Below, piece after piece: positions 25,342 through 36,597 of a stretch of DNA of 64,000 nucleotides. The position numbers were made by a program, and so were the translations under genes. The number at the start of each line of letters is the position of its first letter. Within the stretch, counting starts at the first letter, position 1. The stretch is taken from NCBI GenBank assembly GCA_026182355.1, contig JAPFBL010000068.1, forward strand, positions 3,675,001-3,739,000. The letters run 5' to 3'. A model generated the notes under the pieces. That model had not been told where the DNA came from and made no database searches. It saw only the letters and a program-made list of their open reading frames with translations. The stretch comes from Hermatobates lingyangjiaoensis (taxonomy: Eukaryota; Arthropoda; Insecta; Hemiptera; Hermatobatidae).

Positions 25342-26256
25342 GATATTTAAAGGGAAGTTCAGTAGAGTACGCTTTAATTGCTTTGTATTTTCCCTTTTTA
25401 GAAGCTAAGTAATTAGTAAGCCAAATTATGAGAGTTATTTTTTTTTATGAAAATCGAGTCTATTAGGAAATATGACAGAATAGAAGAGCATTTGCGGAGA
25501 AGGGCAGTCTATTTTTAGCTTGTTTGTTCCCTTTTGTCACGTAATTCGTTGAATGGAGGCAAGTGGTTCAGCTCGAATGCACTAACTTGAAGACCAACGA
25601 AACAAGTTTAAAGCATGCAATGTTGTTTATTAACTCTCTCACCATCGGTTGGTCAACAAACCTTTTCGGTGCCATCACGTTTTCACATGTGAATATAAGT
25701 TATAGAAAGTCCTCATTTCTTACATTACAGCCAAAGTACAACTCTCATGACTAATTAATTCACTGGTGATAAACAAAGAATCATCTCCACTTAGGACCAC
25801 AGAAGGAGAAGGGAGCAGCCAACACATAGAGATGTGCCCCACACTTCCCAATGTTAATAGACCATTTTCAACCGGCATTGAGGAACAGATATGGAATGCT
25901 AATTACAGGAATGATAATTGAGTTACAGGAATGTTAGGAACCGAATGCTGCACGATGACGTCACAGTATAATTAAACTAAATAAATCAGTTATAGTTTGC
26001 ATTCCACTTTACTGTAATTAATCACATGAAGAAATAATGAACAGGAAAATTAATCAATAGATTATTTTTAATGGGATTGCATTTTGCCAATTATAACAAA
26101 ATTCAGTTTATATTTCTGTTTAGAACAATTGTGGAACGCTTGGATAGTACATTTTTTCTAATGACTGTAATTCAAACATGAAACGCACTAGTTAACTTAA
26201 AGATTATTTTAAATTCTTCAAACATGAAATAGTAAGGACAATATATCAAACGCGTT
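25342..26256. other. Non-coding stretch
   Basis: No gene or element recognised. A short plus ORF at 25563-25754 is unsupported. Confidence 0.3.
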
Positions 26257-26472
26257 CAAGAGAACACATAGAAACAACAACGCAATTCACTTTAATAATT
26301 TGACATCATCGTCATCAGGAGAAGAAGAAGAGAAGAGTTCTGCTCGACTGGTAAACACTAACTTAGTTGCTGTTTGCCAACTCAACAGAACTCCTTTTCG
26401 TCTTCTCCTGATGATGACAAGATCGAAATATTAAAGTGAGTTTTGTTGTTGTTTCTATGGGCTTTTCTCTTG
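26257..26472. repeat. Foldback of the AUAU hammerhead family
   Basis: Outer arms caagagaacacatagaaac and a matching inverted segment ending tttctcttg frame inner arms ttcactttaat / attaaagtgag. The left arm (minus strand) has CTGATGA but its GAAA is damaged; the right arm has both boxes. The interior is GAAGAAGAAGAG-type purine-rich sequence opposite a pyrimidine-rich complement. Confidence 0.75.
26408..26432 (+). ncRNA. Hammerhead-ribozyme-like motif (AUAU family)
   Basis: CUGAUGA (26408-26414), spacer with GA/UC pairing, GAAA (26425-26428), then UAUU. A15.1-U-A-U is a palindromic stem III and U fits the cleavage site. One stem II pair is mismatched compared with the family form seen at 28367. 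Confidence 0.5.
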
Positions 26473-26573
26473 TAATCGTCTAATTTAAATGCTGTAATCT
26501 AGCAAATAAAACTACTAATAGAAAATATCATCAATAATATACTGCATGTTTAATTGAACATTATGATTTCCAG

Positions 26574-26648
26574 AACCAGAAGAAGGAAGATTACAAGAAC
26601 GAAGATGCACCGTTTGAACCATCTTCTAGGAATTCGACACAGTTATAA
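26574..26648 (+). CDS. Possible terminal host exon, plus strand
   Basis: Acceptor tgatttccag, then 24 open codons (NQKKEDYKNEDAPFEPSSRN...) and TAA, with AATAAA starting a few bases after the stop. The short acidic, hydrophilic tail and immediate poly(A) signal fit a last exon. The frame is phase 0, matching the exon candidate at 23405-23479. A second acidic frame (EDVVHEDEVQEIT then stop, near 26960-26997) follows a very strong T-rich region and could be an alternative end. Gene unknown. Confidence 0.35.
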   Translation, partial: NQKKEDYKNEDAPFEPSSRNSTQL

Positions 26649-28315
26649 ATAAAATGATGTGGAAAAATCTATATTGTTTTTGAAGCAAAATTGAACCTGT
26701 TACTACCTACTTTAGGTTAATACAAATACTTATTTTTTCCCAATCTGCTGGTAATAATACAGACTTTTTTTAATCATCGTATTTAAAAAAATTAGTGTTT
26801 AGTGCTTTTACTAAAATAAAAATATTATTTTTTCATGAATGGAAATTAATCCCACATGAGTCATTTATCATATTTACTTACCGCAATCTTATTTCAATGG
26901 ACTATAGAAATAAATCGTTTTTTTTAAAATTAGGATCATCAAAATAATCAACATCAGAAGATGTGGTACATGAAGATGAAGTACAAGAAATTACTTAAAT
27001 TTTAATTAGTTTTAAGAATTAACCTGAAAAAGATTTGTGAAATACTCATTAATTTTAATTAATGTATAAAATGCAAAATAAAAAAAAAATTTTTTTCTTA
27101 GAACAAAATTATAATTTTTTTTGCTTATCATAGTATTAATAAATACATCAGAGCATTTTAAATTTCAATTCGTTTAACCAAGGAAATTGAAAAGAAGCGT
27201 GACTGCTATTTATTATGTATTTATTTATTGTTTTATGAAGTGCCTCAATTATAGTGGCAATATAATTACCTAGGCATCAGACGTGAAGGCTCAGCCTTTA
27301 GTTCTATTTAAACTCTCCTAATCCCTCTCAATGAGGGTTACTAGTCACACTTATTAGTTTTCATTACCTCTTTTAGAAGATTGATGCATTTACTACGTAA
27401 TTTGTAACAATAAGACAGTCCTATTAAAACAAAGCATTAAACTAAATTAACTGAAATGTCTTTCAAATATGTACACTTACAGTACAGTTAAATGCAGACC
27501 ACCATATCATTTTCTTACATGATCACTTCAGCTACTTTCAAAAATGATTTCATAGCGTGGACAACCAAGCCTGCTATGAACAAACCGGAGACGACTTCAC
27601 AGGAGTACTATTATACTCCACTTATATTCTAGCTTTGTTTTATTTTCAAGGAAATATCATTCTAACTCACAAATGGAATTTAAATGGAAAGTCATTTATA
27701 ATCATAAGGGGCGTTTTATCGGAATTGAAGGAAATACGATCAGAATAATAAACATGGAAACAGAATAGATTTGTATTGATAATCAGAAACTAATAAATAT
27801 TTCTAAACTCTTAAGGTTTTTTTTTTATAATATTCTAGGCTAAAGAACTTCAGTTAAGAAACCTATTCGTAGTTAACTAGTCAAAATGTTTTCAAAGTTA
27901 ATTAAAAATTAATAAATGTAGAAAATATCAATTTGGCTAATGAATGACTGGCAGTCGGCTTCTCAGAATTGTAAATAATCAAGCAGTCATATTTTCGTCT
28001 CCCTTAGACCAGTATAGTATTACATTATAGTTATACAAGTTGTAGCTGTAACATACTGCATTATATTATGGTATACTTCTTTCCATTGACTGCTTGAAAT
28101 TTGGCATAAATGCAATATTTCCTGGCAACAATAATCTAATCGACTTTATACAAAGGACATGTAATGACAGTCGAGATTCGTTAGGCATGGACAGACTATG
28201 GCATAAAACAAATGAACGCAATGCATTAATGATGCTGTAGTGACGAGTATTACTCAGAGGAAGCTGCCTGGCAAATTAAATAACAGTTGAAAACTGTAAA
28301 CAATTGCTATTTTAC
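26649..28315. other. Non-coding stretch
   Basis: AT-rich. Nothing recognised apart from the possible alternative tail exon near 26944-26997. Confidence 0.3.
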
Positions 28316-28425
28316 TCACTAAGGAGAATTATCTGCTCTTTCTGCAGAACTCATCATCTTCTCTTCCTAACGACGACAAGGTCGAAATATTGAATTGAGT
28401 TTCATAGTTGTTTCTTCGTTAATTA
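28316..28425 (+). repeat. Half foldback of the AUAU hammerhead family
   Basis: Contains CTAACGA (a damaged CTGANGA) at 28367-28373, CGACAAGGTC stem region, GAAA at 28384-28387 and the conserved right arm tattgaattgagt. The left arm (actcatcatc) is only partly preserved. Confidence 0.55.
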
Positions 28426-28493
28426 TAATTATATTTATAATTATATATGTTATTATCTATAATTCTTAGGAAATAAGATTATGGATGTGATGA

Positions 28494-28731
28494 CTATGAA
28501 AAAGGTTTTAATTAAAACCCGAAAAGTTGGTCATAAGAGTTCAATTTGTATCTGAAGAACTAACCGAGTCCTGATAAAAAAATTATTTTATATATGTATA
28601 CAAATATTGATAAAAGTATCGACCAGGAAATAGAAACAAAACTAAAGTTAATCGGGACTAGGTCAGTTCTTCAGGTCAAATTAAACTCTCAATGCCAACG
28701 TTTCGGTTTTATTTAAAACCTTTTTCATAGG
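28494..28731. repeat. Foldback of the ACGU hammerhead-like family
   Basis: Left segment 28494-28550 (ctatgaaaaaggttttaatt) and right segment 28675-28731 are inverted copies. Each has a strong stem GGTTTTA...TAAAACC followed by GAAA; the right, minus-strand copy continues CGTT, giving a palindromic ACGU stem III. The first box reads CTATGAA in both, so the core is damaged. A related single copy is at 52976-53001 (minus). Confidence 0.6.
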
Positions 28732-28790
28732 CAGAAGCCTATATATTGTGTGGCAGAAGCCTATATATTATGTGGCAGAAGCCACATAAA
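28730..28790. repeat. Short tandem repeat, 22-bp unit
   Basis: Two and a half copies of a unit beginning ggcagaagcctatata, at 28730, 28752 and 28774. Confidence 0.75.
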
Positions 28791-29043
28791 GCTACCAACT
28801 GTCAACAATGCCTTCACTATAAAAAGTCTCACCCACTGCATAAAAAAAGAGCTATTCCTTAACCCCCTTCTATTCATTTACACCAACTTGTAAGTATCTC
28901 ATCTGACCACAAAATTAAAATAGAAAATTTAAAATATGAAGCATAGTGCGTAGTCACCCTTCTGATTAGACGAACACATTATCCCAGCTCATGTTCCTTA
29001 TTCCCCGTGAAGAGAGACACACTGTAGTGGAATAGCATTCCTT

Positions 29044-29280
29044 ATGACGAATTGTTTCCCTAGAGCTCATAGGTTGTGCAAAATAAAAACGCCATATTCA
29101 ATCCTTTCCTACAATTCGTTAATTTGCTTCGTTTTTAATAAATTACCCAGCTTTCCCTATAGTTACCGCACTCGCAGCCTTGGTAACTTATTCTCCCGTA
29201 GAGCTCCTATGTACAGGTACAGACTCAAGCGATGTGAACACCGTGATTGTCTTACCTGTCCCAAATCAACTGGACTATAT
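29044..29280 (+). pseudogene. Penelope-like element fragment, Cys-rich linker
   Basis: The frame contains RTRSLGNLFSRRAPMYRYR and then LKRCEHRDCLTCPKS. A basic R.LGNL...R segment followed by C..(x4)C..CP is the linker between reverse transcriptase and GIY-YIG nuclease in Penelope-like elements. The frame then runs into low-complexity Leu/Ile-rich sequence, so the nuclease is missing. It is the same strand as, but not continuous with, the fragment at 19076-19348. Confidence 0.6.
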
Positions 29281-29399
29281 TCTTTACTCCTTCTTTTAAT
29301 TTCAATATTAATCGTGGTAATACTTCTTTTAATTTCAATTGTATTTGATAGTGTTCTATTTAATCTTTTACTTTTGTTTATTTAACTTTATTTTAAATA

Positions 29400-30150
29400 A
29401 TATATATTATATTTATTTCGGTCATTTTTTACTTTTAAATATGTGAAAAACAGGTTTCAAACATCAGTAAAGAAATCCATGTCAATGGATTCAACTGTGA
29501 CGCCTGTTAATAATTAATATGTCTACCAAAGAAAAACAATGTTTGTAAATCTGAGATACTAGGAAGCAAAGTGTTCGACATGAATCCATTCTGAAGAGAG
29601 ATTCACAGACAGGAGAATGGCGACAAAGAAGACGCTATCTTTAGGCTTAAATCAGAGTAACTTCAAACAATGACTCTCCTCACTTGGTTCAATCATCTCC
29701 CGTCATTTCTTCTTAAATGCTTGTTATATTCCAGTAATGAAGCTTTATTCCCCAATATTTCTAAATAATTTATCAAAATTAAATAACTAATTCAATGGGG
29801 AATGATCCTTATTGTAAGCATTAATTATTTCTTTCGAAATGATAATCCATCATTTATAATCGGCCAATTCTTTTAACACTGTTTTGGAGTAACTGTTTAA
29901 TTGACTACAATTATTTTTTACCTCATGCATATACAATCTATTACTGAATATTTAGTTTTAAATTTTAAATTTATTTTTGTATTACTTTTCATTAGTGCTT
30001 GTATAAACTTCAATTACAAAAAATAAGGAACTACAAAGAAGAATTAAGAATTATATATCATATGGAACACAATATCTTGCAGAAATTTGCATACTTGTTA
30101 CGGGACAAAAACCTGCTCAAGAAAACCGAAATGTGATACCAGAGTGGTTC
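29400..30150. other. Non-coding stretch
   Basis: No gene or element recognised. Confidence 0.3.
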
Positions 30151-30543
30151 TACACTGAAGTTGCGATCTATAAGTAAAAAAGTATTATCGAATTCATACA
30201 AAGTGGTCCACATGGACCCCCAGGGGTCCATAGAGGATTCCTAAGGTCCATGAGGAAAAGTAGTTGTTTAAGGTCTATGGCAAGCGGTTAGCGCACCATG
30301 TTAAGTTTATATACCTATATCAAAATAATTTAACTAAAAATACATCAAAGCATAACGAGCTGCCTGTTAGAATAAAAAAAAATGAAACATAAACCCCAGT
30401 CGTCAGTTTGTTATAATGTTTCCATGTTTTGAAATGTTCTATTATATATATATATATATATTTTGTTACACTCAAAACCGACATTTTTACAATTAATTCC
30501 ACAGATGGTAAACAGCTCGCAAACAAAGACTGAGAACTCCTGA
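30151..30543. mobile_element. Possible decayed hAT-type MITE
   Basis: The left end begins cagagtggttctacactg and the right end, read inverted, caggagttctcagtctttg; both resemble CAG...GGTTCTCA hAT termini, and the left interior repeats ggtcca several times. No matching 8-bp duplication is visible, so the boundaries are uncertain. A (TA)n tract lies at 30444-30462. Similar gtggacc-rich pieces occur near 34875, 46125 and 46560. Confidence 0.35.
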
Positions 30544-32404
30544 CCTAAAGGTTAAAACGGTGATGCTACCGCCTTATCACCACTCAAAGCTTTGGTTTCG
30601 TTTTAATCTCCTCGTGCTTCTGTTTGGATGAAGAGACTTTCCTAACGATTTCTTTCAAGCATTCTTCAGCAAGGCAGTTTTAAACAGAAGAGTCATTCTT
30701 GACATCATTCTTTTACTTAACTCATTTAATTTAGTCCTTCAAAATTATCTATTTCCAAATCTAAAGTAATACAATATTTGTTATCCCTTTAAGCTCCTTG
30801 AATTCATTAATTTATATTTTAACTATTTCCATTAATACATGACGTCCACCTTTACACTCCTGAGAACGTCCACCACGCATCTATAGTCGCGTAATAACGC
30901 GTTACTTATAGAAGTAACGTAGTCAAATAAGAATTAATTTGTAATCTATATTCTAATTTCAGTATTTTGTATTTTAATAATAAAAGTAAAGCAATTAATA
31001 TTGTGTAAATAGAAAAAATTAGTAAAAACCAATTTTGAGAGCTCCTGAGTGCATTTTTGAGGGTTTTTTCGATGATGTTTGTGTTTGTATGGGTGTATTG
31101 GGTATTAAATTCTTCTAGACCAATTATTCCAACTGATATGATGGACATGACTACATTAAAACTAATGAATCATTGCATACAATAACTATGAGTTTGTATA
31201 ACACTTGACAACATAATTTGATAATACGTCTGATAGCCGGATTAAAGTATGACCAAACTAAACTGATAGTCTACCAGAATATAAATATAAAGTTTACTTA
31301 GAGTAAAGTTAGAAGTGGGCCATTCTAGACTTTTTAATATTGTCTTTGAAAAATTTAAAACTACAATTATTTAATTAATCTATTGTATAACATGAACCAC
31401 AACAAGAAATTATGTTCCATTTAGTTGTTTATCATTTGTTAAAGTTACTGCCAATGAACTGTAGATATCAAAAGAAAAATCGATTGATTTATGTTGCTAA
31501 ATGAGTTGATTAATAATACTATATTTTAAAATGTTAGTAATTTTGATTGTTAGATATCAATTGTTTCAAGCATGTATCTGATTAGATTTTCGTTAGAATT
31601 GGCTAATTGAAATGAAATTAAATTGAAAATAAATCAAGTAATTGCAACGATTGTCGATGAGTTATCGAATTAGTTCGCTTACAGCAAAATAAAGTATAGA
31701 CCTCTTTAGGTTCTATTACAGTCTTTAATGATAATCAACGACTAACTGTAATAACACGTTTTAAATCCCCTCACGAAATCTGGACAATACAAACAACCAA
31801 AAACTGCGAGATTCGAACCCCTGTCTATGACGGGTGCCAAAAAGCAGACGCAGTCCCCAAGATGTTTCTTACTACAGTACTTACTATAAGATATTCCTGA
31901 CTATAAGAGAAAGAAAAAAACTACACCCAAACAAAATCAATACAGCAGCAACATGGACCGAGGAGCAATTGAAATATTCATGCATTGAAATTTGTTAGCA
32001 GTAACATGTCTCGACAAAAGAGTTAAAAAAAAACTGAATTACATATCAGAATATAAAAATTCAGAGGGATTTTGTTTTTTCTCACTGGAAAAACTCTGAC
32101 GTACATGGGCAACGGAATAAACTAATAATGAAGGAAGAAATTAAAGTTTCACTGGTGCAACTGGACAAACGACATAGACGGATCAATAGCCAAACACTTT
32201 TTACTTTTAAACACTTTGATAGATTCTTTTGCCAAATTTTAACAGTTCCACTGACAAAACCATTAGAACTCTCCACTGAGAATATATGTAAATATAAACA
32301 ACCTTGCTTCCATGCCAAATTTTTAAAAATACCTAATTCTCTTCCTTAGAAATTGTTTCATTCAAGAGTTTACATTCAATTTCACACGCAAATACACTAT
32401 TCTG
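30544..32404. other. Non-coding stretch
   Basis: No gene supported. Short ORFs at 30906-31148 (minus) and 32082-32349 (both strands) have no recognisable motif. A possible SINE B box lies at 31803-31862. Confidence 0.3.
31803..31862 (-). repeat. Possible tRNA-derived SINE fragment
   Basis: On the minus strand GGGGTTCGAATCTC is a good pol III B box (31808-31821). An A box cannot be placed with confidence upstream. It may be the tail of a SINE or a decayed tRNA pseudogene. Confidence 0.3.
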
Positions 32405-32416
32405 ATATTTTTAAAA

Positions 32417-32421
32417 TGTTT

Positions 32422-32453
<32 letters not shown>

Positions 32454-32478
32454 TTGTGTGTGTGTGTGCGTGTGTACG
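32417..32478. repeat. TG microsatellite
   Basis: About 60 bases of (TG)n with a few single-base interruptions. Confidence 0.95.
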
Positions 32479-32600
32479 TGAGAAAGAGAGAGGAAATAAC
32501 AATAACTTATAACATATACTAATAATCTATGGTATTATGAATTTAGAGTAGTATTATAATTTATACATTAAAATGTTTCAAATTAAAATTTATCACTCAC

Positions 32601-32640
32601 CAATGTAGAATATATACTTCTTAGAAACACTGCTACATAC
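32601..32640 (-). CDS. Candidate 40-bp internal exon of the same minus-strand gene
   Basis: Minus-strand block with a strong acceptor (ttttgtatttgttacag) and a strong donor (TTG|GTGAGT). Two frames are open. The frame that leaves phase 0, reading YVAVFLRSIYSTL after one completing base, joins directly to the phase-0 exon at 3865-3904 and would give an intron of about 28.7 kb filled with repeats. Intermediate exons may have been missed. No motif. Confidence 0.4.
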
Positions 32641-33039
32641 CTGTAACAAATACAAAAGGTTATCGTCATTTGAAAGAATTCACTAAAAGAAAAATACATC
32701 CAACGGAACTATGACAGTCCGTTAAATCTTCATGAAATCCTGTAAAGATTACAATGTTTATACCTTTGTAGCTATGACATTTCATAATAACTCGGAATCT
32801 CATTCCTTATATTTATTAAAAAAGTAATATTCTTCATATGTTCGACAGAACAGAAGATCTAATCTGTTATTCGGATCTTTTCTTCATGAAGAACGGTTGT
32901 TAGACATATTGATCGCTGTAGTATTTTCAGTTCAGTGTAGTTTTTAGATTTTAAACCAAATGGAGAAGTCCAGCTATTTTGTTACCTTCCTTCTCCATTA
33001 CTTTTATATTAGCTTCTCAGTTTTTACTTTGTTTGCTCT
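32641..33039. other. Non-coding stretch
   Basis: Nothing recognised. Confidence 0.3.
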
Positions 33040-33064
33040 CTGATGACATACATTGAAAGGCTTC
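33040..33064 (+). ncRNA. Hammerhead-like motif (AGGCCU family)
   Basis: CTGATGA (33040-33046), eight-base spacer, GAAA (33055-33058), GGCTTC. The flanks CTCTG/CAGAG pair. The copy continues to gtggtttaaacttcattgattgcatcacgtg-like tail sequence ending in (TA)n at about 33157, as in the copy at 57349-57480. Confidence 0.5.
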
Positions 33065-33499
33065 AGAGCATTTATTTCTATTGCTTTCTTTTTTCCATTG
33101 TGGTTTAAACTTCATTGATTGCATCACGTGTTCATTTATTGTGATTTTTCTTCATATATATATATATATTTATTTATTTATGACTTCATCTACTTGAATA
33201 AAAGAAACATTACTCCTCCGCAGGCAGAATATGGAAGACCTGTTGGGAGCATGTACGACAAGAAGCCTTTTCACGCACCTAAACGAAAACAAGTGGCCAT
33301 GAGGTCGCTCTCATGAAAATATTAAGACGCAGTCTGCCATATTTGTTTGAGGTCTTTATATCGTCCCCATGATTTTGTTAATTGCTTGCTCATCCTACTT
33401 GTGTGGACATGTAAGGCGATAAAACAGTGGTACTGAGGAAATAAAACAGAGCGTAATAGAATATAACTACACTTTCCATATACTTACACATATTTATCG

Positions 33500-33660
33500 A
33501 CAAAAAGATTTCACATAAACACGTGAAATAACAATCAATGATTAAACCACAATATGAAATGGGAAAACAAGACAGATCTTTCGACCGTAACAAGCGGTTT
33601 TTCTCAGAGTCAAAAAACCAACTTCAGTATATTTCATATTGTGGTTTGATCATTTGCATA
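33500..33660 (-). repeat. Copy of the GATC hammerhead foldback family
   Basis: Starts with the family tail in inverse (tttcataaacacgtg-type, 33510-33535), then attaaaccacaatatgaaat, agatctttcgaccg and, at the right, tttcatattgtggtttgatc as the opposite arm end. On the minus strand the box reads CTGAGAA, so the core is damaged. Confidence 0.65.
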
Positions 33661-35357
33661 TATTTATACGTAAATAATTATTACCTACCAATTTTATTGT
33701 TATATATTAAGCAAACAACTTGTTTAAAAAATATGGTTTCTTCTTGACGAACCATATTGATTGTCCACATTTCGAATGGAATACTAAGATTAGAAGTTGA
33801 ATTTTAGAGAAAGAATGCTCTCATTTTTGACCTTCCAAGGGACTTAGGACACGGAGAGTCTATTTTTTGTAGGGAATAAAATATGGTACTTACTCTGTAA
33901 ATTCCTTACAGAGTTTTTTGTAAGTCGGATTAACAATTCTATTGTTTTTTGAGAAAGAGACTAATGAAAACTCTAGATGACTTTAGAACAAACATTACGC
34001 ATCTAGAGTACGGACAAGTATCTTCAAACAAGGTAATAATTATAACAGTAGAAGGAAAATGCTAAGAATAAAATAGAAGCATATGAAATAAATGTAATAG
34101 TGATGTTGAGAATGTAATTTAACTATTCACTAATTCAAAATGAAGAGGATTTCATTCTGCAAGTATAAATATTTAAGTTAATTGTTGCATAAGAATTGAA
34201 GTGAAGCAGAGAATGAAGGTGGCTGCTGACTACGGCTGAAATGAAGGAATGTAACCTGAATCTACATCAACATGAGGCAATCCCAGTCAAACGAACGCAG
34301 GGAAATTAGAAGCGAACTGTATGCTGAAGGGACCTAATAACCTGCCTAACTAGCTAAATGTCAAGCAAATCAAACCAAACCGAGCGCTTTGACTCCAGGT
34401 GTTTATTATTTTATCGTAAGAATCGAATCTTCGTCGATACAGAGCTTGTACTACTACGTCCTTTACTTCTAAAGATCTCCACTCTAGTGAACTTGAGTAG
34501 CAAAAAATGTAAGATTCTCAGTGTGAATTAACCGGATATACTGCTGGAAAGTGTCATTAATACGTTTCCAAACCAAGAAAAACAAGGATAACAAAATAAG
34601 TAGATTTTGGTACTGGGACACCCTAACTCTTCTCGTAGACAGAAGCTGGCCTGTCGACCAATAACAGCAGTCAATGCTCTCCAAATAAATGATTTCTTCA
34701 CACTTCGACAAAGACAAAGACTGTTTAACAATATAATCTGCCTACACACTTTCACAAGTACTTCATGTATTGATAATATCAACTGATATTTGATTTTCCA
34801 TTCATCAAACTATGCATTCTTCTACTCATAATTAAAATTAATATAACACATATGTAATAAGGGTGCTAAAGCTGTATCGGTCTGTGGACCAGAAAAAAAT
34901 ACCATGTGGACCTCAATCTTAAAACCACTCTCTTTCTTAAATTACGATTTGGGAGCTACTAATACCAGTTAAGTATACGAGTATATCAGGTTTTAAAAAC
35001 AATTCCATTTTACCACAATAATTTACAAATTCTCACTTGTTCTAAATATCACATTTCCTTTCCACACTTATTAGTTACAACTTCGCCCTGTTTCGAATAT
35101 AGATATCTTTTCTTATAGCTTCCACTGATCAGAAATGATCATCAGTTAGCGCTTAGAGGTTCACCATCTTGTATTCATTCATAAAAGAACGGGGGGTGCT
35201 CACATGAGGACGTGTAAACAACATATCAGTTCTCAATGAAAAATTGCTTCATATTGAGAATTTAATTAAGGTAACAAAAAAAAACTTTTTTTCTCTGAGG
35301 TTCATAGTTGGGAGAGGGGGGTTAATGGCGTAACAACCATCGAAAGAGGGGGGGGTT
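33661..35357. other. Non-coding stretch
   Basis: No gene supported. A B-box-like GATTCGATTCTT (minus, near 34425) may mark SINE debris. Overlapping minus ORFs at 34484-34782 are unrecognised. Confidence 0.3.
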
Positions 35358-35433
35358 TCAATGCGGGAAGATATCAGGTGCAGGGCAGCCACCTCTGCCG
35401 TAGGTCCAAGTACAACCTATTTCCCCTAACCTA
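35358..35433 (-). CDS. Possible short terminal exon, minus strand
   Basis: An excellent acceptor (tttacttttattttacag) is followed, after one completing base, by 24 open codons (GCTWTYGRGGCPAPD inside) and TGA. The block is GC-richer than its surroundings. It could equally be a decoy site in repeat DNA. Unrecognised. Confidence 0.25.
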
Positions 35434-36547
35434 CTGTAAAATAAAAGTAAACAAAATTAATTCGTTTTACTTGATGTCTCAAACAAGGAGTGCTGATTCA
35501 TATGTTCACTTTTTGAACAGAATTTTAAAATTCAGTAAGACACTATTGAATAAATGACAAGATAAAGAGCTCTGAGGGTTTGGTCAAAACTTTATATAGA
35601 CATTCGCAGGATTTAAACTTTTCCGACAAACTAAAATAATACAATCTTGTCAGCAAGCAGATAGAAAAAACAGAGTCACGTGATGCAATTAAACTTCGAT
35701 AAATAGGGCAGTTAAAATACTATTTATTAATCGTTCTAAAATATCAAATTATGGATGAAAAGAGATGAAGCTTGGATGGCAGTTGTTGAAAAATTCAGAG
35801 GTGTTAAAAAGCAGATAAAACGACGGCATCGAAATATCTGTTGTCATTCCGCCAGTCACATTCAAACCTTCCCTACTAAAAGAATGGAATCCTTTATGAT
35901 CCCCTCAATTCTAAGCTGTAGACATCTCAATCCATTAGCTAAGAAGTATACAATGCTTTATTTAGAACGGGAAAGTCACTAAAATCTTGAGGTCTTCTGA
36001 ACTTTAAACATTCTTTTCACCCCCATAATGTTTACTTAATGACTAAATGAAATCACTCAGGATTTGATGTTTCATACTAATAAACATATATGGTTTCTTA
36101 CATATATCTTTACAATTGAGCTTCATGCAATACAATGTAACTGTTTCCAACCCATCATCAATTATGGAATACTCTGAATGGTCATAGGGTGCACATTAAT
36201 TTTTTACAAGCCATATTTGCACAATGGGCCTAGCCCAATAGCATAATCTACAATTGCATGGTACATACCGAGTTCATAACTGGTCTATTTCAAGCAGTTG
36301 TTGTCTTCTTCATTTCCCATTTTATCCCGGGTATCAATAAACCTAGCCCTGTTATTTAGGGGCTCCTTTCTCTTCTGTAATCTCCTTTTGCATTTGCTAT
36401 TTCTACTGACCCCCCTTCAATTTTTTAACATAAAGCACCCAACCAGAAAAATATCTTTGTCATATAAGAATGTCTATACTAGAAAAAAATGGAGCAATTT
36501 TTTTAGGTGGATGTAAAACCTGTCTTACTATGAAGCCTAATCCTTAC
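35434..36547. other. Non-coding stretch
   Basis: A plus ORF at 35755-35982 begins KRDEAWMAVVEKF, faintly like a Myb/MADF-type DNA-binding start, but is too short to assign. Confidence 0.25.
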
Positions 36548-36597
36548 CTCACTTCAATGACACAATGTGGTAGGTAGCAAGAATGCTTACCATACTC
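36548..36597 (-). CDS. Weak candidate internal exon, minus strand
   Basis: A strong donor (GTGAG|GTAAGG) closes a 50-bp block with only one open frame (EYGKHSCYLPHCVIEV). Entry is phase 0, exit leaves two bases, matching both 45678-45815 upstream and 32601-32640 downstream. The acceptor (ttagtag) lacks a good pyrimidine tract. Confidence 0.25.

Noticed and set aside
30544..30605. tRNA gene
   Set aside because: A- and B-box-like sequences exist but no acceptor stem or full cloverleaf can be formed.
35755..35982. Possible Myb/MADF-like ORF
   Set aside because: Resemblance limited to a few residues; no aromatic spacing that defines the domain.
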